From positions 26,075,660 through 26,139,659 of the forward strand of contig CM063285.1 in NCBI GenBank assembly GCA_032173965.1: a DNA stretch of 64,000 nt, given 5' to 3'. Each line of letters starts with the position of its first letter. The stretch's first letter is position 1. Made by a program: the position numbers and the translations under genes. The notes under the pieces are model-generated. The model saw nothing but the letters and a program-made list of their open reading frames with translations, was not told the origin of the DNA and made no database searches. Source of the DNA: Sitta carolinensis (taxonomy: Eukaryota > Chordata > Aves > Passeriformes > Sittidae). Positions 24,309-36,661 of the stretch are shown piece by piece.

Positions 24309-25880
24309 TATGTGCATGCACAAACACACACACTTTTTTGTATTTATATCTGTGTGTTCAAGATTTTAGTGAGTTTTTTTATTTTTTTAACTGAACTGTG
24401 GAGATAAAAATAATAGATTGATATTATATGATACAGATATTACAGAAGTTTCCTTGAATATTACAATTCCATGTGCTTTAAGTGGTGGATAATTAAGCAA
24501 ACATTTGTGGTAGGGGGTTTTCATGGACAGCACAGTCTCTTTCAGTGTAGCCAAACTCTCAGAGAAGTTAGAACTTATATTAGAGCACTAGTAATCGATT
24601 TCTGTGCTGAATATAATTTTCACATCATTAAAATTTCTGATTCTTATGTCTGGTATTTAAACATTGAAAAACTATAATACATAGTCAATTTATTATATTT
24701 TACTAAATTGCCTATGAATAATTTTTTACAGGACATATAAACAAATATATTAGATAGACTACAACAATATTAGCCAATGTAATATGCACACAAGCTCATA
24801 TATTTTTCTACCATGCCAAAATGCCAAAATGCCAAAAGTACATTTAGAAATGTAGAAGGCACAGAATATACTGTCCTTAATGCAAGCTCTCATAATTTAA
24901 AATTGAATTTCTATATACATGCTTCTTAGCAGTAAAAATCCATAATTTGGAGTTATATATGTATATACAGAAAAAAAATGCTGCAACATCCTTTTCTTGG
25001 CTTTCTCCATTGACTTTAGAGACACTTTCTGGATTTATTTTTCAAGATCAGAAAGAAATCCTCAGTGTTGGCTACTTAAAAAATTATAGAGGATTAGAAA
25101 GCAACCAAAAGAGTTTGAACAAACTCAACAAAAAATGTCAATTAATGTTGCAAACTTTTAGGATCAATTTCTGTTTGATTTTATGCAGGAAAAAATTTAG
25201 AAACGCACTAAAGTCTTTATGTTATGGACATTAAGCAAATGAAGGCGTACATGCCATGTCTGTGAAAAAATAAAAGAAATAATATTTTTGTCCTTGCTTA
25301 TAACAAGTGCTACTTGCTCCTATTAAAACTTTATCACAAGAAATTGCCTACAAAAATCAGTCAGGTTGCATCAGTATAAAGGCAAACTGAGCTTATAATG
25401 AGGCATGGAAAGCTCTTTCATCACTTTCTAAAACATTAAGAAAAGAAACACTCTGCTTAAGTTCTTCTGTATTCTTTTGAATCCTCTATTATTCAAAAGC
25501 TGTGGTTCAAGAATAAAGAAAAAAACCTTTTATGTAAGTGATTGCTTACAAAAATACTCTAAATATTAATTTTAATGTAAATCATTAATATTTAAATAAA
25601 TAAAACATTTTTATAAATAAAAGATATTGGTTGTAAAGTTTTAGGATATATATATAATTTACTAAAAATTATCTACAAACTATTTTCCTTTACTTTGTAT
25701 ATTAAGGTTTATTCCTCATACATTGTTTTAGGGGAAGAATTAAAAATAATATTGTAGAGTATATAAGAGAATCTTTCCTGGATTCCGCTAGTAAAATAGT
25801 GTAAAGTCATAGAATTGGATTGAGAAAACCAAGGATTTCCTTCAATCCAATACAGTAGTATGTTAAAGAAACAGGTATTT

Positions 25881-26470
25881 CACAGAATCACCGAATCACA
25901 GAATGGGTAAATTTGGATGGGACCACATTGAATCATCTGGTCCAACCTCCCTGTTCAAGCAGGGCCATCCCAGAGCACAAGGCACAGGATTGTGTCCAGA
26001 CCATTCTTGAATATCTCCAATGGGAGAAACTCCACAGCCTCTCTGGGAAACCCATTGCACATTCCAGTGTTCTTCCTAATGCACCCCAGGTCACCACTGG
26101 CCTCTTGGTCTCAAGGTCACACTGCTGGCTCATGGACAGCTTGGTGCCCACCAGAACTCACAGGACCTTCTTCAGAGAGCTGTTTTCCAGCAGCTGATCA
26201 GCCCCAGCCTGTCTGGTACCTGGTCCTCAGGTGCAGGACCCTGCTGTTGCCTTTGTTGAATTTCAGCTGGTTCCTCTCTGCCCATCTCTCCAACCTGCCA
26301 AGGTCGGAGAAGGGCTCTGAAGCTGAAGAGCCTCTTCTGAAGGGCTGCAGAGCCCTCTGGGTTATTGGCCACTTCTCCCAGATTTGTGAAATCAGTGAAC
26401 CTGCTGAGGTGGCCTCAGCCCTTCATCAAGTCATTGATGAACAAGGTAAACAATAGTGAACCCAGTAGTG
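25881..26470 (-). mobile_element. CR1 LINE, 5'-truncated and internally deleted
   Basis: Seen: the plus strand starts with three imperfect copies of TCACAGAATC-type octamers and then GGTCCAACCTCCCTGTTCAA, the reverse of the CR1 tail. On the minus strand, ORF2 C-terminal sequence can be followed: GGTTGGAGAGATGGGCAGAG, AGCAGCAGGGTCCTGCACCT-like sequence and ATGAGCCAGCAGTGTGACC. Compared with the CR1 at 43.4-44.5 kb, about 380 bp between the ORF2 end and the 3' UTR are missing at about 26053-26062. The frames at 25913-26456 plus and 25933-26372 minus lie inside this element and are not host genes. Confidence 0.88.
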
Positions 26471-29400
26471 ATAAATTATTATTTGTCAGTGGTCTTACCT
26501 AAATTTCTGTAAGATTATTTCCCTCAATATTGACTTTCTTTGACAGAAATCACAAAACCCTTATCTTCAGGAGTCATCTTCTAAATGCTGAAGTACTATT
26601 TGAAAGAATGCAAAGCATCTTGAAATTTTTAAAAAATTTATATTTTTTTCCTAGAACCGAAACTAACATAATTAATAAATATAATTTAATAATATAAAAT
26701 TTATACAGCCAGAATACTAGAAATTATAACTATAGCTGATCTAATTTCAGGAAAACTCTTTTAGCTACTTTTACAGATTTGTGTAGTGTAAGATATTCCT
26801 AATGTCTTTGGGGCATCATTTTATATCAGGAGATATGCATTTCCAAGGGCATCCAGTTTTAAAGAATTTCTCTTACTTGTCTTTCAAGGCCCATGTAGAA
26901 GTCTGTTCTATGAACACATTAGTTTGTCCAACAGAAAAAAAATGGCTTTGGTACATAAATTTATCTTTTTTGCAGCCATCTTTGCCTTAGGAAGCCCCAA
27001 GGCCATGCAATTCAAATAATATCTGAGAGCATTGCTTTGGTTCCTTAAGTTTCAGCTGACAAGGTGCCCTTGGTGCAAAAAAGCTTAGGGCATCAGACTA
27101 ACACAGTTGTAGAAAACTGCTTTGAGAAAAAACAGAAAGAAGGGATATCTTTAGGAAAACTGTGAAGCCATTGGACTTGAACTCCCATATTAAGTCAGAT
27201 AATTATATTAAACCCCTCAGTTATAGCCAAAGAAATGTGAACTTTAGGATGTTAATCCATGCCAAATAAAACTACAACTAAATGAACAAACAAATAAACA
27301 AGCAAACTTCCACAAAATTGCCTTAGGGCATCAGCTTTGTTCAGGTAGCTTTTTGCTAGGATACCCCAATGGCATAAATGAATAATAAAAAGCAGCAGAC
27401 AGACCATATCCCAGGTGGACCACACACACATGAAGTGAAAGATAAAGGAGCTCTGTTTTCACATAATGGTTTGGGGGTTTTTAGTAAGTTAGGAAGAATG
27501 GGAATTGAAAAAGAAAGAAGAAATGGATGTTAATAACAACCTGAAACAGAAATGAAGAATGCGAAGGCACAGCAGAGGATGAGGATGAGTAAATAGAGGA
27601 AGAAATTAAAATAGAGGAGGAAGGAAGGAAGTCAGGTGGTTCAGCAGGGAATTACATGAGGTTCTCTCTATGTTATATAATTATACACTATAGCATCACA
27701 GTATTATTGATATATAAATATATATGTATGTATGTCATATTATATGTATAATAACACTTTTACAGAAAAGCTTCTGATATAAGCTGACTAAACATTTCAA
27801 AACAGAAAATTAAATGGTTTCATCTTCAAAAGATTATACTTTTACTGAGATATAAAAATAGTATGCAATTATAGATCAGCCAGAACACAAGAATAAAATA
27901 AAGGATATGAATGATTCAGTTCATTATTAACTTCTCCAGTGATTGGTTGTTAATGTCTCAACAATAATATAAATGTTTTGCTGCTGTTGTAATCCACTTC
28001 TGTTACTAGCCCCTGTGAATTTATTTATTTAATTTTTCTGAAATATGAATGCAGAAGAGACTGGGTTTTTTGTCTAATATTTTGTCTCTGTCCTTATACA
28101 GATTATAAGGTAGAGTATTTCCTCTCAGGAACATCTAAAAGTAGTTTGTAGCAATTGGAATTTGCTTTGTGAAACACATTGTGTATTATTTAAGCCGTAC
28201 AGCAGAGTTCTTGTACACAGGCAGTAAGAATGTTTATGCCACAGATACTTACCACCTCAAGCAATTCCATGACAGCCTGAGCAAGAAAGGCAAAGGACAG
28301 TTCTTCACACCTTGCCGGATAAGCAAGCCGATAACAATACAATTAAGTATTGTTACTTAACTTAGTAAGTTAAGGTAACTTACTAAGTACTTGTGACATG
28401 TAAAATATGGGATATACTATCAGTCTTACCGATTTTAATCAGCTTCACTGAGTAAGGAAATGCTTCATAGAAAAAACGTTGTCCCAAATTAAAACACTTA
28501 GAATTTTAAGGAGAAAAGCTGGTATTATCCCAAGTACCCCATTCTTGTGGCTTGCAAAATTTTTATTTCACTACAAGCTAGTTGCTTTAAAATAGAATGT
28601 AGCCAATGTTAAGAAGAGATCAAAACAGACAGGAAGAAAGACGACATATGCATTTTAATTGTCTTTTCTGAACATGAGGAAATAAGGTCTTTTGGAGTGA
28701 GAACCTCAGAAAAATAGACTTCTCATATACTGACTCCATATAAGATATTGATTCCTTATTTGATAGTAACTGAGGCAAGTTAAATGTTATCTGAAGGACT
28801 GGATTTCTGCTAGCTGCTGAAAACCTCAGACATACAGCTTCCCGAAAGAATTCCAAAGTGTTTAGAGAAGAAATATTATGGCGTCACTCTTCTCAAAAAC
28901 ATCCATGCGATACATCTTACATAATACTATTGCAGTAAGTAAAGTAATCAGTAAATAAACAAAATAAATAAGAAAAAAAAAATCATTATGAATGAATTAT
29001 GTGTGTTTAACTTTGTGGATCACAGTAAATCTGTCATCCTTGTCACATTGCTAAACGTATGCACTTAAAATCATTTAGTAAGAGAATGAAAGTGAAGAAA
29101 TCTATATAAAGATTATTAGAGTATTTGTAGAGTATAAACAATATTTATGTTTCTATCATATCTATTTGTATGCATATTTGTATGTATAACCCATGTAGAA
29201 TATATAAAGATATGTCACAATCAATTATAGCATGTTTTAAAAGTATTCACACAATAATATAGTCATAAAAATTTTGCATCAGTTACAATGATTTGGGGTA
29301 CATTAAATCCTGAGTATCCACATAAATTGAGAAATTAAAAAGGAAGATTATTAGAATAATTATTTCTTGTATGTATTTGTCACACATGTTTTAATAAATT

Positions 29401-30099
29401 AAGGAACATTCAGTTGAAGTTTTTGGTTGATTTCAGTCATTAACTTTTAATCATACAAACACTTGCAGGGACCTCTATTTGTTTAGTAGAGGGAAAATAG
29501 AGCCTGCTTCTATGTATCTACGGGATGAACAAGAAAATTCTAGGTGAATTATTTAACTGTCCTTTAACACTTCTAAATCTGAAATGACTTCAAGGGTCAC
29601 AAAGAATGCAGAAAAAGAAAATGCAAATACCATTATGTTAAAATTGTATATACAGGGAAAATCTATACTCTTTGTGGTTATTCATTATTCTATTTAAAAG
29701 AACCCAAAACCTCTGGTGTTTAAACTCTTTAACACAATATTCCTGTCAGACAGATAATCAATCAGTCTCCTTTTATGATCCTGTTACTTATTTCTCTAAT
29801 TCTTGGTTAGCATGGCATCTAGAAACATGAAGTGCTATTTATGTATTATTGTTACCAAAATCATCCAAATTATGCTGAAAGAAAAAATGGGAAAAATAAT
29901 GATGATCCTATGGCCATTAAATTAGTCATTTATATACAGAACAGTGAAAGGAATTTAAATCCTGGAATCATCTGCATAAAAGTGGCATCTGAGTGAGATT
30001 AAGAAAGGAAGTATTGAAAGGCTGTTGGATAAATGAGGGATTAAGACAAGGATTAAACCCTAGAAGACAGATAGCATGAAAATTCTAGTACATGGTGCA
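26471..30099. other. AT-rich non-coding stretch, one strong hairpin
   Basis: Contains AT-rich runs near 27711-27760 and the inverted repeat at 28360-28388 (listed). Small frames of up to 78 codons have no domain. No repeat family was recognised. Confidence 0.55.
28360..28388. repeat. Perfect 13-bp inverted repeat with a 3-nt spacer
   Basis: Arms ACTTAGTAAGTTA (28360-28372) and TAACTTACTAAGT (28376-28388) separated by AGG. Such tight, perfect palindromes are prone to cruciform formation and deletion, so its survival is notable. No flanking mobile element was recognised. Confidence 0.75.
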
Positions 30100-30450
30100 G
30101 GTCATAGAATATCTCAAGCTGGAAAAGAGCCATAAGAGACTAACTCCCTGTTCTCCACAGGAGTACTTCAAACTAAACCGTATGACTAAGAACATCACGC
30201 AGATGCTCCCTAAACTCTGTCAGGCTTGGTGCTGCCACCACTTCCCTGGCTTGTCTGTACCAGTATCTGACCACCCTCTCAGTGAAGAATATTTTCCTAA
30301 TGTCCAACCTGAACTTTCCTTGATTCAGCTTCATTATCTTGTATCCTATTGTTGGTCACCAGAGAGTAGATACCAGCATGACCCTCTCCACTGTCACCTT
30401 TCACAGCTATAGACTGTGATGAAGCCACCCCTCAGCTTTCTCAGGGCACC
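30100..30450 (-). mobile_element. CR1 LINE 3'-end fragment, diverged
   Basis: Reverse CR1 3' UTR signature: GTCATAGAATATCTCAAGC at the left. The CCCTGG...CCACCCTCTCAGTGAAGAAT block is at about 30242-30291, then TTCCTAATGTCCAACCTGAA, and CCCTCAGCTTTCTCAGGGCA near the right end. The minus-strand element has its 3' end at about 30100. The 106-codon plus frame here is antisense CR1. It abuts a CR1 5' piece in the opposite orientation. Confidence 0.8.
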
Positions 30451-30639
30451 TTAAAAAGTTGTCACTTAATGGAAAGAATTGGTGACAACAGCTGGTTTAG
30501 AATCACAAGATGGAGTAATTGGACAGCCAAAGATTGATAATAGGCCAGTAAGGGTCACAACTCAGGATGTAATATTGCATCTTGTTTCAAATGCTTTGTA
30601 CAGAAAATTGTGAAAGGCAGTGTTCAGTCAGCAAGCTAA

Positions 30640-31485
30640 GCAGTGACAACAGCAACAGCAGTGACAACTCTTAAATTCCGGGGCAAAACACTAGACAGAG
30701 GGTTGCCAGAATCACACAAACCTGAGTCAGCAGAGATGCAGCAAGCCCCAGCAGCTCTCCAAGTGAGGCTGACATCATGAGGATGTTGACAGAGCAACCA
30801 TGGGAGATGGAAACGGCTCTAGGGAACGAGTGACCAGGGGCAAAGCAAATAGGGCAGGAAAACAGGACATGGTGTGTTAGAAGAACATAATATGACAGTT
30901 TGTGTGACTGTAAAAGATGGCACAGCCACCCTCCCAACTCCTAGGGCAAGCTCACATGGTGGGTTTTGCCTATTCAGCTAGATCAGACCCAGGGATGGTT
31001 TCCACACAGTCGAAAGCCATCACCAGAAGGAGCATGGAGACCCAGATGGAGCTGCATTAGAAATGTGCAGTTGCCTTGCTCTCTGGTTGTGGGGAGTATT
31101 TGAGCCTGATGTTAGTACCAGAGGGCAGCAGAGGTGACACCTGTGTGCAGTGGTGGATGATTTGCTCAGCTGGTGGCAGAGCTTGAAGTGGAGAGCCAGA
31201 GGAGTATCAGGGTGTGAGAGACTGGTGGAATCGCACTCTTCCCTCCCTGGGAAATGCAGCAGATAAAATCTTTGCAAGAGTCAGAGGAATTCTGACCCTC
31301 TTGTCATTGAGCAGGAGGAGATGACCTAAAACACAGGGGGAAATGAAAACAGGTCCCTGCTTGGAGCAGCAGAAGTTCCTTCTGGCCTCCAGGAACTTTG
31401 CAGATGCCCTTACAAAATCGAAGGTATGAGGCTCTGGAACTTGATAGTGAAGATGAAACCTGGGGGTTTCCTAGAGAAAGTCAGT
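30640..31485 (+). mobile_element. CR1 LINE 5' UTR/ORF1 fragment, 3'-truncated
   Basis: Seen: from about 31190 on, the plus strand has CR1 ORF1-type sequence: AGGAGTATCAGGGTGTGAGA, ACTGGTGGAATCGCACTCTT, GAAAACAGGTCCCTGCTTGG and GGTATGAGGCTCTGGAACTT. Upstream, 30640-31190 has the same GC-richer character and is probably the CR1 5' region, but that boundary is approximate. Similarity stops near 31485. Known: most CR1 copies lose their 5' end, so a retained 5' part without the 3' part is atypical. Inferred: either a rearranged copy or the inverted half of a twin-primed insertion shared with 30100-30450. The antisense frames at 30671-30937 and 31020-31277 are shadows. Confidence 0.65.
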
Positions 31486-34400
31486 CAGTCTCAGAAAATG
31501 ATATTTAATTTATTTGATAATATATTAAGGAGTAACACATAGTTTTACAATAAATATTTTCTTCTGTTTACCTTGGTTTGAACCTAAATGTTGCGCTTTC
31601 TCAATCACTACTTCTGTCCACTATTCGTGCTTTGCAAAAGCAGGATTGCTTTAGGAATAACTTGGGCTTTGAATATGGATGATTTCTATTAAATAGTTTT
31701 TTGGTTCCTGAAATCATAAAATAATTGAAGGGACATAACTTTTGCAGTCAGTAAATGTAGATGTCCCCAAACAGTCATTAATGATACCACTTGTTTATTT
31801 GATGGAGATAGCTCATTATTTGTGGCTGAATTATCTGACCAAGCACTCTTAATATTATTTGAGAATTTATTGAAAATTTAAGTGAAAGTATTCAAATGCT
31901 ATGAACCATATTTGTCCCTATAGATGAAGTTGATTTTCTTAGAAGAGCACAGCAGCAGACATATATAAAACAAAACAAAACAAAATAATCGTTGGAAATC
32001 TATTAGAGATGTTGTATTTTGTAATATAATGTGGTTTCCATTTTGGTAAACATCTGTGAGGTGATGGGCTAAAACAGTTATGACAATAAAATGCTAAGAA
32101 TGGCATGAGCACAAAGGCTAGTTTTATATTTTTGCCATATTTTGATTATATTGAATTTGAGTATTAAAAATGCATACAATCTGATCACTTATAGGCAAAA
32201 ATAAATGTAAATGCAGTCCTGCCAATTTTTATGCATGTGCTTACTCAGGTCAGTGAGACAGTTTATGAATTGCAGCCAATAGGTCTATTTTTATAAGCAG
32301 TTACTACCTGGCATGGTGCTCAGTACTCAAAGGGCAATGGATTATTCATAATCTACTAACAAATGATGGCAGGATGGGTCTTAAGACCATTTGCTAAATT
32401 GTCCGTTACTAAATTGTCCGTTACTAAATTGTGTCTCCAAGTGAAATGAAGTTTCAATAAGAAATGAGTTGTGTAGGTATGAAGTAATCAATAGGTTTTG
32501 AAGCTTATCATTTTACATTGCATTAGCCTCTCTGGAAGCCTGGGCTTCATTAACAAGAAGTGTCCAAGGTATTTTTGAAACTAAAAATATGGTTTTCTTC
32601 AAGTGCTGTTAGCAATAAAATGTTGAGTAAAAGCTGAAAATGTTAACATTGTCAATAAATTCACTTTGTGTCCTTTCAGTTTTTTACATATACTATAGTG
32701 ATCAAAGCAACTCACCATCAGAGTATCAAAAACTGATGTAAACTAATGGGAAATGAGTGTAATTTGCAAGAATTCAGATTTTTTTACTGATTAGTGTCAT
32801 TTCCATAAACATCTGGTTAACAAGAAAATCAAACAGTGCTCATATTTATGTTGTTTAGGTATTAGAAATGTTGTAGTTATAGATATGATGGTCAGAAAGT
32901 CCTTAAATGAGATAAGACGTGTACAGAAAAGATAGATCAGCTTTTGTTAGACCAACTGAGAAAGTCTCAGAAAAATGAAAGATTTGGTGGTGAAAGATCT
33001 TTTAAAAGATTTTCTTCCTACCCCTAAGCCAAAACTTCTGCTTATTTTCTCTTTTGCTGAAGTAGCTATTAGCTATTAATTTGTCTTCCAATCCACACTT
33101 CATTCATTTTTCTTTATAGCTGTGAAAAGTGGTAAATCCCATTTATTTGTCCCTGGAAATGTAAATCCAGCTGCATGTTCCATCATCATACAGCAAAGTG
33201 TCAAAGAATAACTTTGAAATCCTGACCAACCACTTTAGATTCTTTTACCAAAAATGTACAGAAAAGAATACCTATTTATGATTAAAAAAGAGAAGAAAGT
33301 AATTATTCAGTAAGTTTGGAGTTTATTTCCAAGAAGAGGGGAAGAAAAATAAAACATACTCTAATAGGTTATTTTTAATTTTTTTTTTACTATCCATGAG
33401 AAAGTACTTGCCGTCAACTAGATTGTTAGAAGAAAGAAAAATGTGTGCAGTGATACAAGTTCCTTTCTACCACCAAAATTAATATCCACCTGAGAGCCAT
33501 CATTCAAAAGCAGAAGCCTGTAGAATGTACGCAACTGCAGGATTACCCCTGCAATTCATTAAAATATCTTCTGGAAATAGACTCTCTGTTTTTATTCAGA
33601 ATACAAAGAGTGTCTACAAAACGCTAAAGAGCAGAGTCAAGAGACTCATGGCTGTAGGTCCCAAATTCAGAAGCAGTTTAATCCTTTTTTAATAAAGTGA
33701 AGCACATTCCTACATTTTACCTTGTCCTACTCAGAACTGTCTGAAATACTGATATTGAAGAAGATAAACAGCATTACAAAGTTATGCCATAAGTCATTCA
33801 GAAAAATTGAGAGGATTAAAGCACACTGAAGAGTGAAGCTTTTAAGGATGCAGTCAGCTGTGGGTGAGGAAACTAACTGAACTCCCAAACACAAGAATCC
33901 TGTCTTACCAAGAAGTTTCCAGGTGTACTGCCACAATCAGAGATGCAGCCTAAAGGCACGGGGCTGCTGGTGGTGTCTAATCAAAGAGAGGCCAGGTGCT
34001 GTGCTAGAATCCCCCTCAGGCTCTAGAGAACTGCTAGAAATCTTTGCAGCCATTGTGTACCACAGTGAGGAATTAATTGCTAATGTGTGTTTTGGGTAAG
34101 AAAGTGAGACTAATTGTATTTGTTATGTCAAGACATAGTGCTGGCAAAATGAAAGCCATATGAGAATATATTTTAAGATGTGAGTTTATTCATACCTTCA
34201 TACCTGAACTATCTCTTTTGAATGCAGCTCCAGACTTCCACATATTCAGTTTTGAATGTTGCTCAACAAGATCTTGTGAAAAGTCAATAGAAGTATATAA
34301 CAGAATTTCTAACAATAGAGCATAATTTCCTAACATCTTCTATGATACATCCACAAGATAAATTGCATACATGTAAATATGCATCTGGGGTTCATAAAAA

Positions 34401-36548
34401 CTTTAGCAATGCATTCCACAAAGTGTTGCTTTCAAAAGTATCATTATGTTTCCTCTCACTTTAAATTCAAATAATTTCCGATGAAAGGTGTTTGTAATTA
34501 ACAAAAATGGATTGGGAACTAAATGAAAGTTAACTTTATGTGAGCCAGGGGAACAACAGTAGAAGCAAAAAGCTAGCAGCAGTACCAGATATATATCACA
34601 GCACCCACAAAATCTGCTTTAGTTTTCTAAAAATACATAGCGGTGCTCTGATGTTTATAAAGTATGTTTGAAAGCACAATGCCAACACCAGCATTACAGT
34701 ACAAAATTGCATGTAAAAATGTACAAAGTTGCACACTAAAAGCTGTGGTTAAGACCATAAAAATACAAATCAGGGCATACTCAACAGCAACACCATCCAC
34801 ATTGCATTTCAGATCTTGTGCAAATCAGCAGGAACTTTACACAAGTTCATATCAAGGTATGTTCAGAGTAATAACTTGGACTCTTACTGTTGCAGCTAGC
34901 CCTTTTGTTTTACGCCTCCTGCCTTTCTTCATAATATTTTGTGATGAGTTAAATTTATAGATCCCATAAAACAGAAACTGGTCCTCCCAACCTACAGGTA
35001 AAGCCAGATTATCCTATGGTGAAATCCAGATCACAACAGATGTTCACATAAGCAAACACACAAAAGGTGTGTGAAATCCATATGAAAAACTGTGTTTACA
35101 CAAACTCTAGCTCCCTTGAAAATGTGTATCTTTAATCTACTTCCTAATAACTTCACTGAACAATTTGCTATCAACTTTTTGGTAGGGAGGCTTCAAAATA
35201 AATGCTGTTCTTCTTTCTACTTCAGCTTCATGGAAAAGCATATATGCATGAAAAAATTGGCTAAACAGATTTCTTTTTCTTTCAGGGTTTGTGGTGTTAA
35301 TATCTTAGTGTAATAACATTTGTGTAATCACAAGAGGATCTTCAGTAACTTTATCCACATGTGATTTAAAACCTGAGTTTCTCTATTCTATTAATCTCTT
35401 TCAGTTTATGCAGAGCTCTTGAAGAAATTGTGGATCTTGCATTGCAAGATTCTTATCTCTAGAAAGGACTAGGTTTGTTGCTACATATAATTTGTCTTAG
35501 GGATAATACAAACAGCTAGCACATTGTTGTCACTGTAAGAAAACACATGAACCCAAACCCTTTCTTAATAATAGAGTTTTTACATTAGGAATTTGGCTAG
35601 GGAGAATCCTCATATAAACAGTATCTCACATAAAGGAACTATGTTCTGCAATTAGATTGGCTGCTGCATAATAAGACTCCAGTTTAGAAGACTGTATCCA
35701 GTTCCATGCATTTATGTCACACACAGTTATGAGTCATAACAGAGCTGCACCACCTATATCAAAATTGTTTCTGCATGCAGACCCCAACAATCATCAGCCA
35801 GGGCAATCAGGCTGTAGTCTCAGCTCCTGGTAGAGAATTCTTCTCAGAAACACTACAGAAATATGAAATACATGTGAAGAACAGGGTTAAAGTTCACTTG
35901 AGACTGCATTGCTTCAAAGAGTATTTTTGGAGACATGAAACTGGATTCTACAACTATTGCTTGCATAGTCCAAAGGAGGAAAATTAGCTTAGGAGGCCTG
36001 ATGCTTTGGGCTGTATATAGACAAGAAAATTTCCAAACCAATATTTGTTTCACCTGAAGTAAGCCAGTCAGTATTACTGAAGAGTCTTACATCACATATC
36101 TCAGGATGCAGTATTTATTTTTAAAGATTTAAAGTATTTATTTCATGGTTATGACTGACTGCTACTGCTGGATTTTAGAGACATTATTCTTTAGAAGATC
36201 ACAGCCCTTTCTTGGCTTTTCTGGACACAACTTCCTGGCAGCCTGAAGTGCTATCAGAAGTTGATAAAAGTTTAGGAACTACACTAAAAGCATGGTCCTA
36301 ATTCTCATGTGTTCTCTCTCAAGATGAACAAAATGTTTGTCTTTTGTGTTTTTTTTCCCTTTTCTGTCTCTTCTAGGCAATTTGAACACCAGATGACAGG
36401 ATAATATTTCCACACCTAAAATGACTATTGCAAAATTTGTCTTGGGAAACTCTCATCAAGGTTGTGGCCTCTTGTCAGAAAAAGGTATTTGGGTCTAATA
36501 TCAAAGAACTCTCAGAAAGCCCTCAGTATCTACACATGCAAAAGATGG
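31486..36548. other. AT-rich non-coding stretch, nothing assigned
   Basis: Holds a short (AAAAC)n run near 31968-31986 and a 16-bp tandem duplication (TTACTAAATTGTCCG unit) at about 32390-32435. Frames are under 100 codons and lack domains. No repeat family was recognised. Confidence 0.55.
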
Positions 36549-36661
36549 AGAATAGAATAGAATAGAATAGAATAGAATAGAATAGAATAGAATAGAATAG
36601 AATAAAGAATAGAATAGAATAGAATAGAATAGAATAGAATAGAATAGAATAGAATAGAATA
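36549..36661. repeat. (GAATA)n pentanucleotide microsatellite
   Basis: About 22 units of GAATA over 113 bp, with a single AA insertion near 36603-36606. The antisense frame reading FYSIL repeats (36501-36728) is an artefact of this array. Confidence 0.95.

Larger units (their letters stand above)
23288..25880. other. AT-rich non-coding stretch with two perfect hairpins
   Basis: Apart from the hairpins at 24051-24072 and 24284-24308 (listed), there is a triple CCAAAATG-like repeat near 24814-24838 and a 10-bp inverted pair ATTGGATTGA / TCAATCCAAT (25814-25823, 25842-25851) just left of the CR1. No gene was recognised. Confidence 0.5.

Noticed and set aside
25992..26456. 154-codon plus-strand frame
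   Set aside because: It is antisense to the minus-strand CR1 copy.
36377..36480. Possible exon after a strong pyrimidine-rich acceptor (TCTCTTCTAG)
   Set aside because: All three frames stop within about 30 nt and no strong donor follows.
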